Shown here: positions 21,060 to 32,059 of the stretch, piece after piece
Position numbering within the stretch: the first letter of the stretch is position 1
How the letters are laid out: each line of letters opens with the position of its first letter
Position numbers and translations under genes: made by a program
Notes under the pieces: generated by a model
Told to the model about the DNA's origin: nothing
Databases searched by the model: none
What the model saw: the letters and a program-made list of their open reading frames with translations, nothing else
NCBI GenBank assembly: GCA_002989075.1
Contig: PSQN01000004.1
Coordinates: 1,798,001 to 1,862,000 of the forward strand
Reading direction: 5' to 3'
Origin: Arthonia radiata
Taxonomy: Eukaryota > Ascomycota > Arthoniomycetes > Arthoniales > Arthoniaceae
Length of the DNA stretch: 64,000 bases

Positions 21060-22998
21060 CTACCGTCTCGGCATTCCCCTTCCTCGTCCACCTCTCGCTC
21101 TCACGGCCCGCTGCGCAGCACCAGGCGGCATTCCCCTCTGTGGCGGTCCACCCTGCTGACTCTCCTCATTCCGAATCGTCTCGTCCACACTGAGTATCAA
21201 ACAACTCGCCTCTGTCGCGGCCTGCATCGCATTTACCTTCACCAGCGCCGGCTCCCACACATGCCGCGCCAGCAAATCACTGCTTACGCCCGTCTGCGCG
21301 CCTGTGCCGGCGGTGGGTGCACTCGGCGTGGTCGTCGCGTACCCGTTCGCCAGCGTGCTGCCGCCGCCCGCCTCGCCGTTGGTGGTCTGCTGCGCGGGCA
21401 GATCCGAAGACAGATCCACGCCCGCCCACTTGTTGCCATGCACAGCGTGCTCGACGCGCAGCCGATTCAGCACGTCTGTCGCGTCCAGGCCAGCATTGTC
21501 GCAGAGCAGCCTTGGAATGATCTCCAGCGCTTTCGCGAACGCCTTGATGACGGCTTGTTGTTTGTACGGCACGCCTTCGCCGACGTCCGCGTAGCGATGG
21601 AGTTGATGCGACACTTCCATTTCCGCCGCGCCGCCGCCGGCGACAATGGACTGGTGCTGCAGCGCGCGCTTGACGACCATGATGGCGTCGTGCAGGGAGC
21701 GCTCGACCTCGGCGATGAACTGCTCGGCGCCGCCACGAAGTAGGAGAGTGCATGTCTTCGCGGAGGGGCAGCCGGTGAAGAAGTTGTAGCGCTCGGAGCC
21801 GATTTGCTTCTCTTCGAAGGAGGCGCATGTGCCGATGGCGGAGGCGGGGATGTTGGTGCAGGTGGAGAGGACGGTTGCGCCTGTGGCAGCGCAGACGCGG
21901 TCGAGATCCGCGGAGGAGACACGGCCGGCGCAAAAGACGTCGCGGTCGGCGAAGTACTGTGTCGCCAGGTCACCAATCGGGAGCTTCGACAGCACAACCT
22001 TGGCGCCGGACTTGTAAATGGCCTCGCACTTGTCAAAGATGATCTTCCACTCGGCGTCGACGATGGCTTGGTAGTCAGAGACGTGCTCGACGCGGACTTC
22101 GGCGTTATCCTTCTCGGCTTTGAGCTCGAGTTCCACGTTGAGGGTGATGATCTGAGGGTCGGAAAAGGATTTGGGTTGCTGTTCGAAGCCGGCGTAGGAG
22201 AAGGTCTTCTTGAAGGCGACGCCGTTGATGAAGAGGGAGTCTTGGATGGCGCCTCCAGTGGCTTTTTTGGTGGCAATTAGGTTGATGTTGAGGTCGGTCT
22301 GGTCGAGAGTGAGGACGGCGTCGACGACCACTAAGAGGGAATGTTAGCTATCATTTTTGGGACTCTGGAATTCTACGCGAATTCAAACATACTCTTGGTG
22401 AAGAAGTCGGCGTTGCGGTGTATCAGCTTGCTACTCATCGCAGTCCCAGCCAGCTTCTTCAATGTCTCATACTTCGTTTCCTGGCTCTGCTCGCCTATGC
22501 CGACACTCATTTCCATAACCTTCTGCGTCGCCATTTCGCTCGCTCTCCTCAAGCCCTTGATGATTGTGTTGCTGCTCACACCCTGCTCCACCAAGTCTCT
22601 CACTTCCTTCAGTATCTCCCCAGCGAGCACGACCACGCTCGTCGTCCCATCACCCACCTCAGCATCTTGACTTCGCGCAATGTCTGTCAATATTCTCGCT
22701 GCAGGATGTACGATGTCGAGAAGCTTCATAACGGTTGCGCCATCGTTGGTAATAGTCTGCTTGCCATTCTCATCCACAAGTAACAGATCACCACCATACG
22801 GTCCGAGGGTGGTCTTGATGGTGTTCTGGACGGCGAGACAAGCGTTGATGTTCGAGAGAATCTGCGGTTTGCCTTGAGATTGATCGGTGCCTGCAGAACA
22901 TCAGCATTTGGATATGTCAAGGTCTCTCGATCAACTCGGAGGTTGTGCATACCTTCTCGCAGCACCACAATCGTGGGTGTCTGTCCGCCGAAGTTCAT
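21060..22998 (-). CDS. CCT7: CCT7, eta subunit of the TRiC/CCT chaperonin
   Basis: Eta subunit of the cytosolic chaperonin TRiC/CCT, which folds actin, tubulin and WD40 proteins with ATP. Exons are 22953..22998, 22393..22890 and 21060..22330, joined by two 62-nt introns, giving 604 residues. It shows [36 protein letters not shown] and the nucleotide site [31 protein letters not shown] lies in the ATP-binding equatorial part. The C-terminus ends in a Gly/Arg-rich tail ([13 protein letters not shown]). It is about 45 residues longer than usual because a Thr/Gly/Ala-rich insert (from [11 protein letters not shown] to [11 protein letters not shown]) splits the segment between KWAGVDL and [12 protein letters not shown]. 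Other eukaryotes have only a short loop there (family knowledge). Confidence 0.95.
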
Positions 22999-23614
22999 CT
23001 TATGTTTTCAGATGCGCACGAGGCGCAATTTTGGCTTTGGAGCGACAGGTCGGCAAGCGTATCGCACTAGTCTACACTGGCGCTTTGTCGAAGGTCGAGG
23101 TCAATTGAGTCTTGTAAGGGAATTGAGACGTTATGTTGCACTCGACCGCAGCCTGTACACCTTTGGAGCTATCTTTTTTTCGTCGTCGCGAAGAGCACGC
23201 GCTGCATGACAACAAAGGTGGTCACGCATGTGTGGGGATACGCGCTAGAAAGCTGCCACATTTCATCGAGCCAGCATTTTTAGATCTTCTAGGTATTACG
23301 GTTTTGACCCAAGCTCTCAATCCCTTCATTCAGACGCAAGAGTAGGATACCCTGATATACTCGCGTCTGCACCTAGTAAGCTTGACGCCACTACATAGCA
23401 AAGGAGAATGCCTGCGCCACAGATCGTCGGACAACCCCGAAGTCAGAATCGCTCCCATACGTCTCATTCAGCTCGACCTCCGTGGTCCAGTGAATAGCAC
23501 CTGAACGGCTCATATGCTTCGCGAAGGGCATTCGGTCGCGAGGGGGTTGCTCATTACATAATGTCACCCTTTGTCCTCAGTATCGTGAGTACGAGATTGA
23601 GACCACGGCGTTTA
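22999..23614. other. CCT7 promoter and TAN1 3' flank, no gene seen
   Basis: Upstream of CCT7 (-) and downstream of TAN1 (-). Only short frames without features; nothing else recognisable. Confidence 0.5.
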
Positions 23615-24909
23615 TCATCCTGCAGAGGCAACCCCTTCAGCTGCGCCCTCTTCTACGTTCATACTTCGGCCGCCGTCTTCTTCATCAGCTTCACTTTGCC
23701 CTATCTCTTCTGCGTTTTCCTCCGCAACTTTCTCATCCACAGCTTTTCCTTCTCCCGCTTTCTCCTTCGCCTTTTCTAACTGCGGTTTGGGCGTAGGGGC
23801 ATGTATCTCGCTCAGATTGAACCTCTTCAGCTTCTCAAAGTCCCTCACTACTGAGACGCCGCAAACATTCTGTCGCTTCGTTAGCGTCTCTGAGCTTTCC
23901 GCGCCCCTCTGAGTCGATCAAGCAGAAAGCATACTCTATACACCTCCACCAGGATCAACACTTCGTAGCCCTTGAGATCGACCTTATGACCGCCACCGAC
24001 GACGCCAGCTACGAGCTTGATCACAGCTTGACTGCTTTTCAGCTCCTTGCAGTGATCCCGGATTGTCGGTCGGATTGCAAAGCGCAGGGACGGGCTGTCT
24101 TCAGCATGGAAATGCGGCGCCAGGGCCTGACGTGCAATGGACTCGAGGCCGTCGTCACTGGCAGGTCCGATGAAGGACAGGGGTGTGAGACGTTTTGCAA
24201 AGCGGACATGCCGTGCCGGAGCATCTGCTGTGGAGTTTGCCGCGTCAGTGCAAATGGTGTGAACCAAGCTGACCGGGTCAATGGGCGATCGTGTGCGGAA
24301 GAAGACGACTGCCATTGTGAGTGAACAGCGGAAACAGGATTGGGAGGACAACAGGGCACGACGTACGACACTTGTGATCGAGCGTCACGTTCTCGAAGAG
24401 CGGCGGCTTGTCAGGCTTCGAATTTGGTGCGAGCTCCAACTGGATCGCTGCGTCTATGTCGTCCTCGTCATGATTGGTGTCATTTTCAGCAGCCGGTAAT
24501 GGTAGACCATAGAGCCTCTCGACATACTAGTTAGGGAATTAGCCTATTTTGAAATAGGTGCGGGAAGGTCGTGCCGTACTTGCCTCCTTGAACAGATCTG
24601 TGACCTCGCCTACGCATCTTCTCTCGATGTCTCTGTTGCAAGTGATGAAGATGCCAGAATCGCCTGGCTCAATGCTGGGTTTGTTGCCTCGGAACCAGTT
24701 GCGTTGCTATACAGAACATGTCAGCGTCGCGCCCACTGTTGCCTCACCATTTACTGCTTTTAGTGAGACCAGCCAGGCATTTTAGCCGGCTTCTTGAGGG
24801 TCTCTTTCGTTGATTCGGAATAACATGGAAATCATACCTTCTGCTTCTTACGCTTTGGGTCGTCTCTCGCATCCGACGGCGGAGCTCTTCTCTTTCCTTC
24901 TTCTGCCAT
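23615..24909 (-). CDS. TAN1: Tan1, THUMP protein for tRNA N4-acetylcytidine
   Basis: Tan1 is the tRNA-binding adaptor that lets the acetyltransferase Kre33/NAT10 make N4-acetylcytidine-12 in tRNA-Ser and tRNA-Leu. Exons are 24838..24909, 24584..24706, 24367..24526, 23935..24308 and 23615..23869, giving 327 residues. The N-terminus is basic (DDPKRKKQK). Then come GDSGIFITCNRDIERRCVGE and LFKEYVERLYGLPLP. The THUMP part includes FAIRPTIRDHCKELKSS, AVIKLVAGVVGGGHKVDLKG and YEVLILVEVYRNVCGVSVV. The C-terminus is an acidic Glu/Ala-rich tail. The second intron, 24527..24583, starts with GCAAGT, a GC-AG intron; moving the boundary does not give a GT donor that keeps FKE-YVERL in frame. The other introns are GT-AG (131, 58 and 65 nt). 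Confidence 0.9.
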
Positions 24910-25327
24910 GTTGCTGGAATATACTGCCCAATAAGAAGGGAGCTCTTTCGATGTCTCCAAGTGCAAGAAACTTCAAACGATCCGGGATGTATTGGAAGAA
25001 AGATAGGAAAAATTAGAGTATTTGCCGGACCCTGTCCAACTATTGCCCCTTTTTGACTACGGCAGTGAGGCGTGGACAGGCTTCCGCGAATTTTGGAAAA
25101 GTTCGTCACTCATCAGGGCACAGGTATAGCCAGGGCCGAGATATTAAGATAAGACTTGGGTCGAGATACGCTATGCTCATGCTACATTGGTGACTGATGC
25201 TCATGCCCATACAAAAGTTTCCGTCTCATCCTGAGCGCCCAGCAATGCATCCAAAACCTTCGAAATCCGAACACGCCACATACATGATCATTATAGCATT
25301 ATCCACAAGTGGCTGCAGAGGATAGGC
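24910..25327. other. TAN1 promoter and POL2 3' flank
   Basis: No gene seen. The part just above the TAN1 ATG is A/T- and purine-rich on +, as expected for a promoter on the opposite strand. Confidence 0.45.
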
Positions 25328-28300
25328 TCACGCCACCTCACCCAGAACCTCACCAACCGCCCCTTGTACCATCGCCCAACCGTAAACGCCTGCCACGTGC
25401 CTTGCAACGCCTAGCGTGCTCTCCAGGTCCTTTCTGCCTACTGTCTCTACCCATACGCCACCGCAAGCACAATGCTCCATGAACTCATTCGCTCTCAGCC
25501 TCTTACATTTCCCGCATTTGAGGTCTTGGCTGCTCCACTGCACGACCGCTCGCACAACTACTTCCGCCAGAAGTCGCTCCTGCAGGCCCAGCTGGTTATA
25601 TGGCGTCTCACAAGCTGAACATCTGAAGCCTGGGACGCGTTGATTGCTCTCTGCGGTAGAGTCGGAGAAGTCCTCATCCCGGCAGAGATCGAGATTGCGC
25701 ATGGAATGGCATTCCGTGCAACTCACGCCTCTGAGCTTGAGGCTAGCAGCTGGATTTGTGAACTGTGCCTGCGCCGCAAACTCTCGTATGTCGAAGAGCG
25801 CTAGCAGGTCCCTCCGCAGAAGACGCGTCTCAAGCGAGAGTGACTTGTCCAGAGAGATGACGTGGATGACGAACTTGACGAGGGCAAGCAAGGGATTCTC
25901 GTCGCGCTTCTTCTCTTGAGTCGGTGCTGAGCCAGGGAGGACGGGGTACTCGTAGTCTGCCGCCAGCTCTGGATTCTGCATTTCGAGTCGGTGACGCCGA
26001 AGCAGGGTCTTTATTGCTTGGGTGAGGTTCGCGGAGAAGCCAGAGTCTGTGAGGAGGGTTGTTGGTTCAACTTGGTCGGCCTTCTCACCAGACAAGTTTT
26101 GAAGCGGCAGCTGTGTCGGTCGAGAGCTTTGCGGACCATCAGGTCGTTTTCGCTCGGAGAGGAGACCAAGAAATTCGACCACGTGGTCATGGAACGTTGG
26201 TCGTAGTATGGCAGGCAAGTACTCTTGCATGGTCCAATGCATGACGGTGTCCAGCTGTTGTTGGTTGTCTCCTGTCTCCTGAATCTTCTCGCAGCCTCGA
26301 CCGCCATAGTTGAACTCGTCGTGCCAGACAAGCACATCCCAATACTCGCGCACTTCAAGGTCGAGAAACAAGAACTGCGGCTTAGCCCGGATGGTGCGCA
26401 GAATGTATTCACAGTAGCTCCAGGCGTTGCCTACTTCAGACTTTGTAGTCTGTAGGAGGAGCCGGTTCTGGCTTGCGAAGACGACATGGCTGCCGACACG
26501 ACGGCAGTCTGCCATAAGCTGCTGTAACACTTTGCGTGCCATCACTTGCATGTAGTAATGCAGACTGCGATCGTAAAGAAAAGAGCTAGGCGAAGTGATC
26601 CAGGAGACGAGATGATTGACCATCACGTCTGCCATATCATTACCGGAGACTGCGTCGCCTTGCCATGAACGAACCATGTCTCGTAGAATGCGGACACCAG
26701 CTGAAGTGAAAGTGTTCTCCGCATGCAGCACAAGCGTGCCGTCATGACCTGCACTGCCGGCATCTCCAGCAGGATTGAAAGAGAAGGAGTCGCTGCCGTC
26801 AGCATCGTTCAGCAAGCTTGATGTCAGTATCGTATTAATGAACAGATTTTTCACTTCAACGTCTACACAGACAGTGCTGTATGTGCCAGGTGTGTTTATG
26901 CTAGGCATCTCGACGGTTTCAAGGGGATTGACGTTGTCGTCTTTCTCGTACCCTCCATGGTCTGGCCTCGGCCCATGGCTCCACCATAAGACGACACTTT
27001 CTTTTTGAAGGCGTCGTGCGAAAGCGATGTCAATCAGATACTTCGGATCATCTGCGTACTCTAGATTGCCCAATGGAATGTTGCCGTAGCGAGCAAGGGA
27101 AGTGAGATGAGCAAGCCACGAGCCCAGGTCGAGATATCGAGCCACCAGACGTCGGGCAATATAAGTCTGCCAGCCCAGTGGTGGCAAGTCTCTGTCCTCG
27201 TTTTCGAGCTTCAACGAGACTGTGGGATAGTCATTGAGCAATGGGAAGTCGGTCTGGATGGTGTTCGATGCAGTCTGTAGGACAAGTAGCGTAGGCGAGG
27301 CATCTTCATTCCGGATGCGCTTGATGATGCTGCTCAGCTCTGTCTGTGCCTTGCGGAACGTCGTGACCTGTGAAACATTGATGTGCTGATCCGAGGAATA
27401 CTCAATGAGTTCTCGCCACGCTTCGTCGCTGTTGGCTTCCAATCGCTCATTGTACGACTCCTGGTAAATCCTGTCTACGTTCGGAAATTGCGAGTCTTGA
27501 CCTCTGTTCACAACGATAACGTGTGCTTCCTGCCGCAACGTCGAGAAAAGAGCAAAGACCTGCCGGTTCTGTGCCGAGACATGGTAGAAGTAGAGGTGGC
27601 TTAGAGGAGATCTCTTCAGGTACGGCTGAGCAGGCGGACAATGCCGCAAAGCTGACAGTTCGAAACCGTTCTCCAAACCCTTACCTAGGACGCCTCGTTG
27701 ACTCTCGTCGAATGTGCAGTTGTTGCCCAGCTCAAGCACAGCCCTTGTGTTCAGAGGTAATTGAGACTCGTATACGCCTTCGACGCTGGCGTGATTGAAC
27801 AGTGCCGTAAGCTTGTGTGACTGCGACTGATATGTCTGTTCCGGCATGGTAAGTTTGAAGAGGTGGACAGACGTATGGCCGTTTGGTAGAGTACTGTTAA
27901 CCTTCTCGACTTCACAATCTGGTATGTCGACCCCAGGCAGCTTGTCGTCTTTGAGGTTGAGATAGACCCGCCTTGGAACGATGACCTTAATGGCATGCAC
28001 CTTCTTGTCTATAAGCACGTGCGCCTTGACCTCTCCTGGTGCCCTTGTCTGTTGTAACTGAAGAACCTGCCACGTGCTCGTATACAGCAGCTCCGCCTGA
28101 TTCTTGAACATGCTGCTTATCGCATCATTGGTGTCACGTCTTTCACCGAAAAGCTGCCGCCTTCGAACGCGCTGCTGCTTCTGGATCTTCCACTTCTGCT
28201 TCTGATACAGTAGCCAAGCTGAGTAGTCTTCCGAAATGTTTGGCATTTTAGCTGGCAGGCTTGCAAACGGATTTGCCGGAGCGACAGGTTCAGGCGACTT

Positions 28301-31300
28301 CCGCTTCTGCGCCATCTTCATCGCCGAGCCACTCTTCGCAGTGCTTGGGAGTTTGCCAGACGAGCCAAAGTCCTCGAGATCGTTTCCGCGATTCTGAAGC
28401 GTGTTCTGATCCACATCGGTAAGTGCTCGCTTCTCAAACATGTCGCTGAGCTTCTTCTGCTGGAACTTGTCGTCTTTGACTCGGATGCGCTTTTGTAGCC
28501 AGTCGGGATGAGGCACTCGAGGGACTGGATTACTGATCTTTTGAAGAGCCGCCGGGATAGTGATGAGCTTCTGGACGACTGAACCTAAGCGCTCTGTGTA
28601 ATAGTCCCAGTCGAGAACCGTGCGTGGATCCATGTCCGCCGGGTCATCTCTCATCCACTTGCGTAGAAAGAAGCGCTTCGTGTCTTCGCCAGCTGAGAAG
28701 ATGGCTACCGGAATCGCTCGGTCTGTGACAGGCGCGTTCTTCGGCCTTGAAGAGATAATGAACTTGCAGTTGAGACCTTTGTCTTTGACCATCTGCTCAC
28801 CCAAGAACTCGGCCAGTCGCTTTGCAGTAGTGATGGCAGTAGACTTCTGGGCGCCGTACTCCTCCAGTGGTTTCGACATGCTCTTGTTTTCGCAAATGAG
28901 ATCAATGAGTTCCTCGTCGGCGAGACCAGCACCTCGTTCAAACAGCACGTCAAGCCACCTGTTGGCGATCGTCGCCACTGATTCGTATGTCTCTGCTAAT
29001 GTCGTACCGTTCAAGAAGAACTTGAAAATCTGCGTCTGAAAGATCTTGATCAGCTTCAGCTCACCTCTTCGCTTCACTTCAAATCCCTTGAGCTCAGCAA
29101 GACTGCCATCATGATTGAAGACTGCATAACGCTTCTTCAGGTTCTTGTCCTCTTCCTTCGACGTTGGCAGAATCATGGCTCTGTACGGGCCGTCGACTTC
29201 GAAGAAGATGGAATTGTCGCTGTGAGTATCGTAGCGGAAGGTGTCAGGGTCTTTGAGGGTCTGATACTGGTGATTAGTGAACTTCCCATGTACTCTTCGA
29301 TTGAGCATGGCGCAAGGATATGAGACTGTTAGCTTCTTGCCGTTCTTCATTTTGAACGCAAAGTTCTCTGGGAAAGTAGCAGGCAAGATGCACCAGATAC
29401 CGTCCGTGTCCAGCTCCAATGGTCTTCCTATTCGTTCGACCAGCTGCCGTGCCATCTGGATGATGTGCGCTCCAGTCAAACAGGTCACACCAGCCATCTC
29501 CATAGAGTACCATCTCGAACCCTTTCGCATGACATAGCCGTAGAAAGAGTTGAGAATGACCTTATGAGCGAGCTGCAACGAGTCGTATAGAATGATCATC
29601 TTCTTTGCCTCGTCGATCTCAGCAGCATCCGCACCAGCCTTTTGTAGGTCGCCAGTCTTGCCTTTCCAGACTTTCTGCTTGCCTTTAAAGTCATACCGTC
29701 GATCTCGAAAGTCACGCACGGTGTTGACGTAGAATGGGTTCTCTCTTTGACAGATGATGGCTTCTCGTTCGACCGTCTTTGCATCGTGAATCTTGTGGTA
29801 GATCTTTTTGCAATAGTCTTGAAGTCGTTTCTTGACGTGCGTTGCTTGATCATCTAGTGATAGATCTTGGAAGGTTCTCGCTAGGCTATTGGGATTTTTG
29901 CCTGGAAATCGCTCGTTCTCGAGGGCATGTCGGATCATCTTGTATTCATCCTTCTTGGCTGGGAGGTACTCGCCTCGCCAGGCCCACGGTAATCTTCGAT
30001 CACATGTTTTGCCAGGTCTGTTGAAATCACATGCTGCGCAGTCTGACTCATTGATCATGGAGTCTGGCTGGAGTCGGTTCGTCGTCATGATGTTGGGATA
30101 CATGGATGCAACATCCAAATGGTAGATGAGCGGCTTTTCGCTTCGATTAGGTGTGTTCTTGAGACTGAGCAGCTTCTCAGCGATCTGCTGCTTGACAACT
30201 TCGAAGTCCTCAACATCGTCCAGCGACTTTTTCTCCTCAGCCGTGATGAAGAACTTGAGGGTACCCTCTAGCTCCTCCAGTAGCTCATCGATTGCGGTGG
30301 TGTCGATGGCGAAGTTGCAAGGGATGTCACTTCGGAACACACCAGCCTCGATACTCTCGACGTGGCCACCAACGTATGTTTCCGACTCTAGCAAGTGGCC
30401 GTCCCAGAACTCTTCTTTCGGCGGCTTATGCTTGTTCGGCAGGACGATCTCCTTCTGATATGCCTGCACCATGAGCAACATCTCACACAGTGTCCCTGTA
30501 CCTTTCCGTAATGTATCGTCTGGACCCAGTGGTATAATAGTGCATAATGAGAAGATGAAAGGATGCACGTACTTCATGTACAAGTAATATGTCGCTACAG
30601 CATCGGATACCGAGTACTCGGCCAGCACTTGAGGTCGTTCGCTCGCGTAAGGTGTCATCAGCTCAGGGTCAAGCTCGTCTGGATCGTACCCAAGTTTTGT
30701 GACTGTTACAGCTTTGAGACCCCTGGAACCTTGCGGTAGGTAAGAGTCTCGATTCACCCAAGCAAACGCGTCCATGTGAGCACAATAGTCTGATTGATAG
30801 ATGTCCTCGCTGTTCTTGCGGAAGCCGATCTCCTGGTACATGTCGATACCGCGAATACTAGCCCTCGTCTCAACGAATGGCCAATCGAAGAAGTCACCGT
30901 TGTACGTGGCGATGACCATCGGCTTAGCTTCCTTGATATGCTCGAAGAAACGCTCAAGCACCCCTCGTTCGTCTGGCTCGTTGAAGATCATGAACGGTCC
31001 TTGGTACTCCGGCTTAGGCGTATATTCGAAATCTGCGATATCTTCTGAGACGATCTCCCTATTCGTGATGAGAAACCCTTGGCCATCGATCATGTACGAG
31101 ATCATCATGATCTGGTCCGTTAGGGCATCTGGGAATTTCAAAGGCAGCTTCGTAGTCTCAATATCGAAGGCCATGACGACCGGATCTGGACGCTGCACTT
31201 TCTCTTCGACACATTTGATGTTGACCTGACCATGCTTGGCTTCGACATTGTACCACTTCCCAACGCGAATGTCGTTGTCTATGGCCACCCGGACATGGTA

Positions 31301-32059
31301 GGGCACGTCGTATTCTCGTACGTCAGTGATGAAGTCGCTCGCATCAAGCGCACCACCGCCCCTTCGTTGCCGTTCGACTTCCTCCTCGTCCTCAAATGCG
31401 TCGAAGCCGGCGTTGGCGCTGGCGACTTCCGCGTAGGCGTCCAGTGCGCTGACTTTGCCGAGATTCTTCTCTGCAATGGGCATGATCACTCTTCGTACGT
31501 TAAGTAGATCCGTGACATTGGCGAACTTGAGCTCCAGCAATGTTCTGCGGTATCCAAGCAAGTGGTTCGGCATCTTCAAGTCCTCCTTTTCGACTCGCCT
31601 CACGCTCTTCACAAGCCCTTCAAAGCTCCGCCGTATCCACTCTTCCACTTCCGCTTCTTTGCCCCTTCTCACAGCAATCAGGAAGTATGGGTCATACTCT
31701 AGCGTCGCCTTGAACGTGCCACCGTCTTCCTCGACGAAGTAGAAGTCCACGCCTGCTCTACCGCCAGGTACCTTTTCCCTGCCGCTGTTGTGGCCAGACT
31801 CGTAGACGCTGGTGCTGTGCATGTTACACAACCAACCAAGCTTTGGCCTGCCAGCGTCGTACCTCGCAAAGCCCATGCGCTCGTCAATGCTGTGTGCAAG
31901 AGCTGTTGCTTCGGCCTTTTCATTTTGGGAGGTGGCTTCGCTGCTTCGAAGGGTGGACGCGGAGATGGTGGAGGGCCTGTTCGAGGGGCGCTTTGCGAAT
32001 TTACCGCCATTGACGAGACGTGCAGGCTTTCGCTGACCCCTGGGATTGCCGTGCGCCAT
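25328..32059 (-). CDS. POL2: DNA polymerase epsilon catalytic subunit
   Basis: Catalytic subunit of the leading-strand replicase, uninterrupted over 2,243 residues from the ATG at 32059. The 3'-5' exonuclease motif is VMAFDIETTKLPLKF (D299, E301). Polymerase motif A is HLDVASMYPNIM (D649) and motif C is LELDTDGIW (D884, D886). The CysX iron-sulphur site of the Pol2 family is present (C674, C677, C686 in CAACDFNRPGKTC; probably C770). The large inactive C-terminal polymerase-like half follows, then two C-terminal zinc/iron-sulphur modules: CTECHSMRNLDLC with CSACETPY, and CGKCKRLRA with CACGG. The length matches fungal Pol2, and no intron is needed to keep the family alignment. The promoter shared with COX20 carries three ACGCGT boxes, in keeping with S-phase expression. 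Confidence 0.98.
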   Translation of the reverse strand: MAHGNPRGQRKPARLVNGGKFAKRPSNRPSTISASTLRSSEATSQNEKAEATALAHSIDERMGFARYDAGRPKLGWLCNMHSTSVYESGHNSGREKVPGGRAGVDFYFVEEDGGTFKATLEYDPYFLIAVRRGKEAEVEEWIRRSFEGLVKSVRRVEKEDLKMPNHLLGYRRTLLELKFANVTDLLNVRRVIMPIAEKNLGKVSALDAYAEVASANAGFDAFEDEEEVERQRRGGGALDASDFITDVREYDVPYHVRVAIDNDIRVGKWYNVEAKHGQVNIKCVEEKVQRPDPVVMAFDIETTKLPLKFPDALTDQIMMISYMIDGQGFLITNREIVSEDIADFEYTPKPEYQGPFMIFNEPDERGVLERFFEHIKEAKPMVIATYNGDFFDWPFVETRASIRGIDMYQEIGFRKNSEDIYQSDYCAHMDAFAWVNRDSYLPQGSRGLKAVTVTKLGYDPDELDPELMTPYASERPQVLAEYSVSDAVATYYLYMKYVHPFIFSLCTIIPLGPDDTLRKGTGTLCEMLLMVQAYQKEIVLPNKHKPPKEEFWDGHLLESETYVGGHVESIEAGVFRSDIPCNFAIDTTAIDELLEELEGTLKFFITAEEKKSLDDVEDFEVVKQQIAEKLLSLKNTPNRSEKPLIYHLDVASMYPNIMTTNRLQPDSMINESDCAACDFNRPGKTCDRRLPWAWRGEYLPAKKDEYKMIRHALENERFPGKNPNSLARTFQDLSLDDQATHVKKRLQDYCKKIYHKIHDAKTVEREAIICQRENPFYVNTVRDFRDRRYDFKGKQKVWKGKTGDLQKAGADAAEIDEAKKMIILYDSLQLAHKVILNSFYGYVMRKGSRWYSMEMAGVTCLTGAHIIQMARQLVERIGRPLELDTDGIWCILPATFPENFAFKMKNGKKLTVSYPCAMLNRRVHGKFTNHQYQTLKDPDTFRYDTHSDNSIFFEVDGPYRAMILPTSKEEDKNLKKRYAVFNHDGSLAELKGFEVKRRGELKLIKIFQTQIFKFFLNGTTLAETYESVATIANRWLDVLFERGAGLADEELIDLICENKSMSKPLEEYGAQKSTAITTAKRLAEFLGEQMVKDKGLNCKFIISSRPKNAPVTDRAIPVAIFSAGEDTKRFFLRKWMRDDPADMDPRTVLDWDYYTERLGSVVQKLITIPAALQKISNPVPRVPHPDWLQKRIRVKDDKFQQKKLSDMFEKRALTDVDQNTLQNRGNDLEDFGSSGKLPSTAKSGSAMKMAQKRKSPEPVAPANPFASLPAKMPNISEDYSAWLLYQKQKWKIQKQQRVRRRQLFGERRDTNDAISSMFKNQAELLYTSTWQVLQLQQTRAPGEVKAHVLIDKKVHAIKVIVPRRVYLNLKDDKLPGVDIPDCEVEKVNSTLPNGHTSVHLFKLTMPEQTYQSQSHKLTALFNHASVEGVYESQLPLNTRAVLELGNNCTFDESQRGVLGKGLENGFELSALRHCPPAQPYLKRSPLSHLYFYHVSAQNRQVFALFSTLRQEAHVIVVNRGQDSQFPNVDRIYQESYNERLEANSDEAWRELIEYSSDQHINVSQVTTFRKAQTELSSIIKRIRNEDASPTLLVLQTASNTIQTDFPLLNDYPTVSLKLENEDRDLPPLGWQTYIARRLVARYLDLGSWLAHLTSLARYGNIPLGNLEYADDPKYLIDIAFARRLQKESVVLWWSHGPRPDHGGYEKDDNVNPLETVEMPSINTPGTYSTVCVDVEVKNLFINTILTSSLLNDADGSDSFSFNPAGDAGSAGHDGTLVLHAENTFTSAGVRILRDMVRSWQGDAVSGNDMADVMVNHLVSWITSPSSFLYDRSLHYYMQVMARKVLQQLMADCRRVGSHVVFASQNRLLLQTTKSEVGNAWSYCEYILRTIRAKPQFLFLDLEVREYWDVLVWHDEFNYGGRGCEKIQETGDNQQQLDTVMHWTMQEYLPAILRPTFHDHVVEFLGLLSERKRPDGPQSSRPTQLPLQNLSGEKADQVEPTTLLTDSGFSANLTQAIKTLLRRHRLEMQNPELAADYEYPVLPGSAPTQEKKRDENPLLALVKFVIHVISLDKSLSLETRLLRRDLLALFDIREFAAQAQFTNPAASLKLRGVSCTECHSMRNLDLCRDEDFSDSTAESNQRVPGFRCSACETPYNQLGLQERLLAEVVVRAVVQWSSQDLKCGKCKRLRANEFMEHCACGGVWVETVGRKDLESTLGVARHVAGVYGWAMVQGAVGEVLGEVA

